Below are positions 13,301-22,950 of a stretch of 64,000 nt of DNA, in pieces. A program made the position numbers and the translations under genes. Origin of the DNA: Toxonevra muliebris (lineage: Eukaryota > Arthropoda > Insecta > Diptera > Pallopteridae); contig OY829326.1 in the NCBI GenBank assembly GCA_963691655.1, positions 80,345,235 through 80,409,234 on the forward strand. The letters run 5' to 3'. A model generated the notes under the pieces. That model saw nothing but the letters and a program-made list of their open reading frames with translations, ran no database searches and was not told the origin of the DNA. Within the stretch, counting starts at the first letter, position 1; every line of letters starts with the position of its first letter.

Positions 13301-14334
13301 TAAAAATTGTGACATTACAGCCGATTATTTTGTGACTATTCTTTCTTAATAATTCCACATACCGTTAGATGAAAGCTACATCTGTATTTGTGAATTCTAC
13401 AATATTTATTTGAATTTATATTATAAAAAGAATTTTAAAAAACAATGTGCATTATTTCACTGCGTGTCTCAACTTTTTGTTTTATGGAGCTAATCGATTT
13501 GTGCAATGAACGGCTCAAATATCGTTAAAGAGAAAAGACGCTAAGTCCACTTTTTATGAAAAATTCAATTTCGATGATAGAAATTAAAAAATACATCGTT
13601 TGCAAATTATGTACTTATTTCGTTTTTACTTGTTGTTAGGCATTGATACACAAAGGAGCTAAGTCCGCAGCTTTTATTAAGCATAAGCAAAGTTACATAA
13701 AAAATAAAAAAATATTCATTGCAATCAAATTATGCAATCGCATTGAATGCGATCTTAATTTTTCGCAGAAATTTTATATTTTAGCAATATGCACAGTAAA
13801 AATATTCGAAAGTTTTTTGTCTCATCTGTAAAATTAAAAAAATAGACTTAGCTCCTTTTGCACTGTAAGCTAATGATATGTAAATGTTGCCCGTAATAAT
13901 ATGTCAAAATAAGAGTGCGTAAGTGGCTGACCACTGGTCGCATAAAAACAACAACAACAATACCGATATATTAACACTTGGTTTCCTTCTCCCCATTCCG
14001 CTCCATTTTTGCTTTGTCTGGTCATAAATGTGTGGGTTTCGTATTTTGTAATCTCGCCCGCATTTAATAATCAGTGCTGCCACTTTGCAGTGCTTGCAAC
14101 ATTTGCTTAAATTACTACTGCAGTATTATGAAAAAGAGAGGTGGGAAGTGGAGGGGGGGGGGGGGGCGGATTGTGAAAGTGCAACTGTGCTTAAGGATTA
14201 AGCATCACAATTAAACAAACTTGTAACTTGCTTACACATACACCATAGCTACATAAATACACCATCGGTAAGCTTGTCAAATTTGTTTTTATCAATGTGG
14301 GCTATGGCACTAAACATATATACATTAAGGCGCC
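10341..14334. other. AT-rich intergenic stretch with a recurring short motif
   Basis: No gene seen. A degenerate motif of the form (GATTA or GCTAA)-(A/G)-CTCCAC recurs near 12507, 12639, 13279, 13539, 13659 and, inverted, 13845. Short perfect hairpins occur, for example AAGGCTTAA/TTAAGCCTT near 11606-11633. A 13-14 base G run lies near 14152. Confidence 0.4.
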
Positions 14335-15460
14335 TCAAGCCCCTCACAAAAAAAACAAGTTTTTTGCTACTTCCTCTTAAAAATTAACCTTGTTTTACTT
14401 TATGATGATTCACAAAATATTTGGTTTCTAACGAACAGCCGAGTGGACTTTATGAATTTGAAAAATCTCTAAAAATGTGAGGAAAATTTCTTCATTTGGT
14501 TCCTTTTGACCAAATAAAAGGTCACAGTTAATAGGAATCAAAAATTAAAAGGTTTTGCATCCAAACATTTGAACATTTCGGTGATGGTATCTATGCGATT
14601 TCCATTATTTTATCGAATAATCTTTGGTTTCCGTCCGATTCAAGATAGCTATTGTTCATTAAATAAGTATTTTATCGCTCAACGCGATTTTACCTAGTTT
14701 ACTTTTAATTTTGTCTGATTTAAGGATTAAAATTAAACTTTTCAACATATGAATAGCTGAATTTCCATTGGGACCTCATTTCCTGAATAATGATCCCTTG
14801 GCGTTGTCAGAATAACTCATGATAGATTCTCATCAGATATTAAAAAACCCAATTATTTCTATTAGTAGTTATGTATAGTTCGTGCTTTGGCAGAGTTGTG
14901 CACAAGTAAGCAGTTATTTCCTTTTATTAGCCGTTAGCAGTTATATATATGAATTTTATCTCTTTGGGGACCCCTAGTGAAATTTTCTAGCAAATATTTT
15001 TGTGGAACATTTTAATCCTTAAATGCCCCTTTTAAAAGGACTTTTCAGGCTTTCATAAAAAAATGGGTCAAATTGCTAATATTTATCAATAAAAAGAAGA
15101 ACTGAAGGGCTTATATGTTGTACATAAATAACCCTCGTAAAATTCTATGATAGAACTTTGACGATAAAATTTTACTCTGACATCAATTTATAACACTTTT
15201 CGCACTTAGTATCCAGTTTCATTCGACCCAAAAATGAAAACCACTGAAAAAAAAAAAACAGACGTGGTGGACTACAAATTAATCTGGCCAAAAGTAACCC
15301 AATGAAAAATTTTCCCACATAAAATACGGTTTTTATAAGGTTTTCAGAATAATTCAGCTCACGACATCTTATCTCTAGAACTGAATTTTTTAAGAAGTCT
15401 TCATAAAATAAACGAAGGTTCATTTTTTAGAGCACCAACTTTTATTCGTGAGGCCGCCTA
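14335..15460. mobile_element. Possible decayed inverted-repeat element
   Basis: The left edge reads TTAAGGCGCCTCAAGCCCC, and the right edge read inward gives TTAGGCGGCCTCACG. Similar AT-rich octamers flank both ends. The inverted match is short and imperfect, so this is tentative. There is no recognisable transposase inside. Confidence 0.25.
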
Positions 15461-15485
15461 ATATATGTAATGTAGTGTTAATGTA

Positions 15486-15982
15486 CACGGGAAAAAATAT
15501 TCTGTAATAATTCATTGGATTTCTAATAATAATCCTGTCTTCCCCGGATAGTAAGTGAAAAACTGTAATAATTGATTACGACGAAACAATAATTACCTTG
15601 AGTTTATGTTAAAATATACAGAATGAATCAATAAAAGTTACGAATGAATAATAACATTGTATTTCAGAATACAGTTAATATTATTGGTGTGCCAAATCAA
15701 ATTGGGAATATTACAGGAATAAATACATTGTATGTACTTATAACAAATTTTACAGTTTGCCCCGTAATTTTTAATTGCCGATCATAGAATATTTCAATAA
15801 TAATTCAGTATTTTTTATTGACTAAATTTTTTCCAGGCCATTTTCCTTTCTGAAACTGTAATAATAAAGTTTTGGGCTGAAGTTTATCCATCAATATATG
15901 TTGGGTATCTCAGCGAATTTCTAAATTACAGAGCTAAACGGCAATATCACATGTTCTTTTTCGCAAATTCTTTTTTTCCGTG
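15486..15982. mobile_element. TA-flanked MITE with CACGG termini
   Basis: A 497-bp non-coding element bounded by TA on both sides. The left terminus is CACGGGAAAAAATATTCTG, and the right terminus read inward is CACGGAAAAAAAGAATTTG. The motif CTGTAATAAT recurs inside. TA flanks and the short inverted repeat suggest a Tc1/mariner-type MITE. Confidence 0.6.
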
Positions 15983-16613
15983 TATATCTATATGTGCGTT
16001 CTTTTGTATATATGCATATGGATTACCATAGTGACTTTGCATGTATTGTGGTTTTTATCGTCACTCAACTACATACAAATCTAGCCCTCTGAAATCAGGA
16101 AGCATAATACTAATTCTTCTTCTCACACTTATCATCATCATATGGCATTTTGTTGTGTTGTGCTGATTTGTTATCATCATTGTTGTGGCTTTAAATTTTT
16201 CGCTCATTAACAACAAATGATATCCTTCTGTTTCTGTATACTTCGTTCTTCTTCGTTTCCCCCTTATTTTATTCATATGTGTCGCGTAAGTTTATATGCA
16301 TGTGTGTATGTTTCAGATGTCACACATTTGATAAGTGCTAATTTATTGTTGTGATTTAACTTTTGTATATGTATATATGTGTATAAAATAATGGAGGAAG
16401 TTTTAAATTGAGAAGTAAGATCAATCAAACTTCTCAATTTCAAATATGTATCCTTTATTTGAAATTTTGAAAGAAATTTAAAGATATAAATTTTCGCCGT
16501 TAACATTCCTATGAAAAATATACATTTATTTGCTTTTCCGGAGTTATGTGTGTAAGGTATGAAGTAGTCTTTTTGAAATGCAAGCATATATTGTATATAT
16601 GTACAGTGTCGGA

Positions 16614-18053
16614 CAAAACTAAAGCACGGATTCTTCCTTGTTTGTATTTTTCTCAATAATATTGTAAAACATATTTCGACTGAAATTTCGTTTATAAATG
16701 TAGTAAGAATATACACTTGTTAAAATAAAATATAAGAAATATAATATTATTTATCACATAAAATAAAAATGTTAACTCAAAAGTAACAAAATGCATAAAA
16801 CTGGCGTGACAAAACTAAAGCACATATGGAATATATTAATAGAAAAGTTCGATTTCTCCACTATTTTGTAGCGTATCCATTATTTTTCAGAGCTGTTGCA
16901 CATTTTCGTGGCCTAGACTTAATAAAATTGCTCAAAACGTCTGCAGAAATGTTATTCCGTGCAATCTCCGTTTGGTAGAAAATGGAATCCTTGTTTTTAT
17001 CCTTTATGCGCTGAATTTTTCGATCTACAATTTCCTATATATTTTTTGAGATTGAGATTGGGTGAATGGGTGGTCCTCTATCAAATCCCGATCTTATTAG
17101 CAACAAACCACTCTTTTACGCACCGTGCTGGGATCGTTATCGTGCTGTTAGACATGCTTTAACTGCAGATCTTCCTCCGTATAAGATAACATGACATTCT
17201 GGGGAATATTTTTGCACATCAGACGGTCCATTATACCTCTTATTTTATGGATTGGACCGACTCCATGGCCAAAAAAAAATCACCAGGCCATTACGTTGCC
17301 TCCCTCGTATCATACGGCGTTTTTTAAATAACACAGATTCCATCTTTGCCCTTTTGGTCTGTACAGCTCTACAGCTTTTCGTAGGATAAACTTGTATGAA
17401 ATTTTTAAACGCAATTTATTTCCAAGATATAAAAGGATCTTTTTTTATAATCCGAATGATGGCCTGATCCTCACGTTTGGTTGTGTCCCCCGGTCTGCCA
17501 CCATATTTAGTATTTAAAAAATGGGAAGCCCAAAAACGGCTTATTGCTCGGGAATTAAAGGAATAGCGAATACAAAACTTTTTTACAATGCATGTCACTG
17601 ATTCAGCTTTATTAAATTTACTTAGAATATTTTCTCTAAATTGTGCAGAATATTTATTTCGACCCATTTTGGGAAGCGAAATTTTGAAATGCGAACGGTG
17701 ACGGTGAATGATAGCCAATAACTTATATACGCTTGCAATTTTTTTAAACCTACTTCTTGTCATCCCAAAATAACGGGTTTCTAGTTTAAATATGATTGTT
17801 GTTGTTTATTTTTAACAATTGATTGTAATTGTAAACGAAAAAGATTATGTGCTTTAGTTTTGTCGCGGCAGGTTTAGACATATTGCGCAATGTTAGTAAA
17901 AAAAAGAAAAACACCAACCAGTTTCTAATTTTATTTTGTTTCAACAAGTGCATAAAACAAAAAAAAAAATATGTGCATACATCCATATTTTTAAATTTTA
18001 TTGAACTAAATGTTGACAAGGAAGAGTTCGTGCTTTAGTTTTCTCCGACACTG
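16614..18053 (-). mobile_element. Tc1-family transposon with doubled (IR/DR) termini, decayed
   Basis: A 1440-bp element flanked by TA (16612-16613 and 18054-18055). The outer ends are inverted copies of CAGTGTCGGACAAAACTAAA. Each arm carries a second copy of the core, GACAAAACTAAAGCAC at about 16808-16823 and its complement at about 17849-17864, roughly 185 bp inside the outer one. This inverted-repeat/direct-repeat layout is known from Tc1-like elements such as Sleeping Beauty. The broken transposase lies on the minus strand between the arms. Confidence 0.9.
16861..17667 (-). pseudogene. Tc1 transposase pseudogene
   Basis: On the minus strand the protein would start at the ATG complementary to 17665-17667 (MGRNKYSAQFRENILSKF). 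An N-terminal helix-turn-helix follows, then a GRP-type hinge reading GGRPGDTTKREDQAII. Further downstream, in another frame, comes the catalytic-domain segment VMVWGCFSWHGVGPI. The last stretch RIKDKNKDSIFYQTEI ends at a stop at 16861-16863. The length is close to a normal Tc1 transposase of about 340 residues, but frameshifts and stops break it, including around the expected QDNDPKH box, which is reduced to HDNDPS. It is enclosed by matching termini, so this is a full-length dead copy. Confidence 0.85.
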
Positions 18054-18255
18054 TATGCCCCTATGTTTCTTATACAACTGTACGTTAAAATATATATGTA
18101 ACTGTTTGCCACAATAATTATGACAGCTCCAATGGTGAAAGTTTTACATAAATTTAGCACTTTACTTCTCTGAATTAAATGTAGGTGGAACTCAATAAAA
18201 CTGTATACCATATATTGAAAACTTTAACCTGCATATCCGTTCGGAAATATTTTAA

Positions 18256-18732
18256 CCCTTCCCTGCCCAACAAGGCAAATTTGGTTTAAAAAAGTATTAA
18301 GGAATAGCGTTCTTCATTCTGAACCACTTTTGTTCCATGACTTTCTCAATATCTTAATTATAAATGTTAGAATCTGAAATCACCTAGTGGGCCATATATG
18401 GTTCGTTGAGCAGTATAGAAATGCATAACTGTTTTTTTTTAATCACATAATTGAGAAAAATAGCCAAAAATTAAAATTTATACCAATTATTCAGTGTGAA
18501 ATTTATAGAAACAATATCTTTCGGCTATATAGAAAATCAAAAATTTTATTTTATTTTTATGTATTTTTTCACAAAAAAATGGCAATAACTTTTGACCGTT
18601 ATATATAAGCATCGATACAGAAGGCTGCAATCTACTAAACCCATATTGTGGTTTGGATGTTCGGTGCAAGATGGCGTCACCATTACCGTCCAAATTGGTG
18701 GGACCATTCATGGCAGCATGGGCAGGAAAGGG
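18256..18732. mobile_element. piggyBac-type MITE flanked by TTAA
   Basis: TTAA stands at 18252-18255 and 18733-18736. The inner termini are inverted: CCCTTCCCTGCCCA at the left, and the complement of TGGGCAGGAAAGGG at the right. TTAA target duplication with CCC-starting ends is the hallmark of the piggyBac superfamily. The 477-bp interior has no transposase. Its right part (about 18592-18735) is repeated at about 44480-44620. Confidence 0.75.
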
Positions 18733-18736
18733 TTAA

Positions 18737-19259
18737 CGCTATTATATCATACCTGCGACAGCGGTGACACCAGTCTAGCACTGCATATTACAATAAGTTG
18801 AATGAAAAACATCAACCGAAAAAATAATTTTCAATTTTTGTTGATTTTTCTCCCCTCAAGAATAAAAATGGTTGTTTCAGTTTTACTTTTTTCTTGCTCA
18901 GGTATAAAAATATTTCAGCGATCACTGATGCGGAGTCGTGGCGACGCCGAAACGGCCGTCTGCCTTGCCCATAAAATAGTTTTTCTAGTTGAGTAAAGAC
19001 TTAAAAATCAAACAATGACTTTTATACCAGATTAAAAAAATAAAAATCAGGCAACTTGTATTTGACATGGGATCTATTTCCTAAAAGGTGAAGTGTTACT
19101 GAGCAATATTGCATTCATAGTTTTTTTAAGTTAGTAAAGTGTTAAGGAGTTAAAAATTTTAAAATCTATCATTAATTATAATTTTTAATTTAATAAGGTT
19201 TTTAAGACAACGGAATAACTGCAAAACTAACGTACACTGATATCTCTCAAAATTGACCC
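18737..19259. other. Intergenic stretch, no gene seen
   Basis: AT-rich sequence with no recognisable coding region or element ends. A short 64-residue ORF near 18802-18996 has no recognisable features. Confidence 0.4.
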
Positions 19260-19760
19260 TGAGTTTTTGTTTTTATTGTACGATTTATAGATGTTTGATC
19301 AAATGGACTAGGATGGAGATTTCCAGATTGTATAACTCAATAAAAAAATTTTTTTTTGTACTAAGTTTGTGGAGGCATATTTTCTGACATATTGTTTTCT
19401 TTGTTCTACAAAATTTTAACTTCGATGTCCAAAAAATTAAATGGACATCTTATTCTTCTAACAACTTCGATTCAACTTTCCTATAGCAAATTCGAAAGTG
19501 ACCAGAAAATTACTTCGTTACATAGAAAATTCGTTACACAGAAATTATGTGTTTTGTTTTTTAATTTTTAGTTAAAGTAATCAGTAGTTGAAAAGAGGGA
19601 ACTATCACAGAGGAACCGTAGCGGGTACCGAAACGATCGTCTGATCTATTAGTTGTATGAACTTTTTGACATTCTTCTGGCATTATTGTTCATTCAAAGC
19701 CCATTGATTTTAATAATCAATCAGAAATGTGAATTGCCGAATTTGGAAGAAATGGGACTT
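19260..19760. repeat. Copy of an unnamed dispersed repeat family
   Basis: 19584-19750 is closely similar, in inverted orientation, to 27400-27535 and 34852-34950. 19373-19480 is similar in direct orientation to about 58755-58850. The shared blocks include GGGCTTTGAATGAACAATAA, GCCAGAAGAATGTCAAAAAG and AGACGATCGTTTCGG (read on the minus strand). No protein similarity was found. Confidence 0.6.
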
Positions 19761-20219
19761 TGTTTTTTGTATAGTGTTATAGTTTGCGGTTGAATCTCTA
19801 ATACATTTTCTAGATTCAGCGAGAAATTATATTTACTCTACCCAAGAACTTCTACTGTACATATTTTGGAATTTCATGCCGAGTATAAAAAAATCTTCCT
19901 ACAAATTGAAAAATTCATTTCGCAATGCGTGTCAATAAACTATAAAAAAAAGTACAATTTACGCTTTTGAAATCCAAATGCACCATTAAATTTTAAAAAT
20001 AAAAGCTGTATGTGTACTAAGGTAGATTGATTTTTTGCTTTTAATAGTGCCATACATATTTTGAAAGATCTTAGAAAAACAAAAATTTTGGCATCCTTTT
20101 TTTCTAATGATTTTCAGCTCAAAGTTCCGTTTGAAAATACAATTTCGATTTCTAATTTTTTTCATTATTTGGGTTTTTATTCTCAACAAAAATATAAAAA
20201 ATTAACTAAAGTCTGATGC

Positions 20220-20860
20220 TAATACCGCTGATATCGTACCTTCTCGTCGCGGTACTGTTACACGTTACCGCCTTGGTTACCACTTTTATGTGACGTTCGG
20301 TTGCCTGGATGTGGCATGGAATATTTAGATCTTCCATTTTTTTCCCGCAGATATTTGCAATTGCATATTTTCGTATACCAATGAGCGCAAAAATTGTGAC
20401 TCATTCAAATTAAGTCCACATAATCTTTGCAATTAAAATTCAATTTTGACCGCACATACTCTCTTACCTAGCCTTCCTCTGGCTTGTTTTCTCTGGCCAA
20501 AAGAAGTCTTTTAAATGCATGCTCTCGGATATATCGCCGATCATCATATGCCATTCCCAGCCAAATATTTTCTGAATGTGCAAAGTAGGCGTTGTCTATC
20601 GCGACTTTTTTTACGACAGATAAATATTGGCTCGGACAATACTTGATATATGTGATGAAATTGTAGGAGTGCACGCTTTATAATGTATTTTGCAAGCATT
20701 GTCAATTCTGGCCACGAATTTTCGGATGCAATATACAATCGCAATATCCGGGAATCTTTTGTAAGCCAACGAGCATTGTGTATTGGGTCAGATTTTTTTA
20801 AGTGCAGATCGAACGTCCTGCAAATGGCTATCAAATTATTGAATTCGGTCAAATTAAACT
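20220..20860 (-). pseudogene. Decayed ORF of a multi-copy arthropod repeat protein
   Basis: Minus-strand frames give, in order, DPIHNARWLTKDSRILRLYI with ENSWPELTMLAKYI, then VAIDNAYFAHSENIWLGMAY with RRYIREHAFKRLLLAREN. Beyond a gap comes IPCHIQATERHIKVVTKAVT. I recall these blocks (ARWLT..RLLRLY, NAYFAHPENI, CHTQAVERxVK) as shared by high-copy proteins in aphids, hydra and other animals. I cannot name the element class. At least two frameshifts separate the blocks, so it is not functional. Confidence 0.55.
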
Positions 20861-21069
20861 GACGAAAGCAGTCTCATTTGAATCGTATTATTCAAAACTA
20901 TTTGAAATGATTAAATAAAGCTTATTTACCATATTTTGTTCGAAATTCAAATTTTCAACTTTCAAATGACACTTTGAACGAAAATTATTATGCCAATTTT
21001 TTCTTTAAAAAATTTATGGCCCTTTCACTTCAAAAATCCTCCATACATATCAATCCGGCCTAATGTATA

Positions 21070-22950
21070 CAGAGCGGGTAAAATTTATATATTCCAAGTT
21101 GGATAACTATGATGTCCATTCGAATTTTTTAGGCAGTATATGCTTAATGTTGAATCAAAATTACAATCTAATCCCACGAGTTTCTGACAGTACATTAATT
21201 CTAAACGGAAAACAAATGGATTTCCCACTAGTTTAGAGTTCGATGGTACGACATCAGATAACACACTCGATTCGTGTAATTTGTTCGCTAGATTCTTTCA
21301 GAAAGTATATGAGAAGCATGATGGCTTATCACACAAAACTAGTACTATCATACATTCGAACTCAATAACTGATTTTGATATTTCCGTAGATGATGTATCT
21401 TTTGCTATCGCAGACCTGAAATCCAGTTCAAATCCAGATATGGAAGGATTATCTCCTATATTTTTTAAACTTTTCTCGCATATAGTTGCTAACCCAATTG
21501 CTAAGCTATTTAATGCGTGTTTAAAAACTGGGGAATTCCTTGACGCTTGGAAGTTATGCTCTATAGTTCCAATATTCAAATCTGGTGATCGTAATAATGT
21601 CTGTAATTATAGACCTATTGTCAAACAAAGCACTTTTGCTAAACTATTTGATAATATCATCAATACCAAATTGTTTGATCACATTAAAAATACTATTTCT
21701 AAATGCCAACATGGATTTTTTCCTGGCAGGTCGACATGCACTAATCTCGCAATAATGACAAATCAAATTATACAGACATTTGAGTTACACTTTTCTAAGG
21801 CGTTTGACAAGGTCAATCACCATATTCTTTTGAAAAAGTTGCATCACTATGGTATTAGTGGAATACTTTTTAAATTTTTTTCTAACTTTCTACTTTAATG
21901 TTTGCAGATGATATTAAACTCTTTTCAAGGGTCTGTAATATATCAGACTGCTCTAATCTACAAAATGATCTAAAGGTACTTGAAGAATGGTGCATAGCTA
22001 ACCATCTATACTTAAATATCAACAAATGTTGCGTTGTATCTTACTCTAAAAAACCAAGTATAATAGTTTTTAACTATATTTTACAAAATTGTATATTAAA
22101 TCGTAATGACGAAATAAAAGATCTACACTGAAAAAAAAAATCCTAAATCTTAGGAAATCTTCCTAATTCTAAGGAAAAAATGGGAATGAAATTGCACCAA
22201 AGTTACGTGATCTTTGAATGTAGGAAATTTACTTACTTATTATTAGTAAATTGTGCAACCTTAAGCTTAACCTTAACCTATAGGTGTAATTTTCAACCCC
22301 AAACTCACGTTTTCTAAACATGTTGATTATATAGTTTCTAAATCATTTGAAATGATCGGTTTCATTAGGAGAAACTGTGAAAACTTCAAAGATCCACTAA
22401 CTCTAAAATCTCTGTATATATCGTTAGTAAGAAGTCGCTTAGACTATTGCTCATTAATTTGGAATCCTTCATTTGAAATTCATTCCAACAAAATTGAAAC
22501 AGTTCAAAACATTTTTACGAAATTCGCTCTATATAAGCTGCATTGGTCAGACGGCCTTCCATCTTACATCGGTAGACGTAAATTGCTTGGTCTACAGTCT
22601 TTGAAAGACAGAAGAACTTATCTTTCGCTAATTTTTGCATTTAATATCATTAATGGCAAATTAAATTGTTTAGAACTATCTAATTTGTTTAATTTTTACG
22701 TTCCACCTCGTGATTTAAGACACATAAGACTATTAATCGTTTCAACACATAGCACTCTTTATGCTTATAATGAACCCATCACAAGATGTATTCGATTGTG
22801 TAATAAGTACTCGAGTGTTATAGATTTTAATGTTAATATAAATAGATTTAAGCTTAACTTGTTTGCAATTTTCAATTGAAATATAGTCTGTAAGAAATTT
22901 CTGTAGACTGAATAAATAAATAAATAAATAAATAAAATAAATAAATAAAT
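21070..22950 (+). mobile_element. 5'-truncated non-LTR retrotransposon with (AATA)n tail
   Basis: The coding remnant begins about 21190 with NSKRKTNGFPTSLEF. The reverse transcriptase follows: FARFFQKVYEKHDG, the PIFKSGDRNNVCNYRPI fingers motif, the GFFPGRST segment, FSKAFDKVNHHILL, and the catalytic FADDIKLF at 21901. Downstream of an insertion come GVIFNPKLTFSKHVDYI, SLVRSRLDYCSLIWNP and a C-terminal region ending in a stop at 22877-22879. Part of the palm (about 60 codons between NFLL and FADD) is missing at 21898. The 3' end is an AATA repeat at 22911-22950. The clade within the Jockey/CR1 group is uncertain. Confidence 0.85.
22126..22280. mobile_element. 155-bp insertion inside the LINE ORF
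   Basis: The LINE reading frame stops at ...IKDL (codon CTA at 22123-22125) and resumes at GGTGTA (22283) as GVIF. Removing 157 nt restores a continuous frame, and TA is duplicated at both sides (22124-22125 and 22281-22282). The insert begins CACTGAAAAAAAAAATCC, a start common in TA-targeting MITEs, but no matching inverted end is present. Confidence 0.65.
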
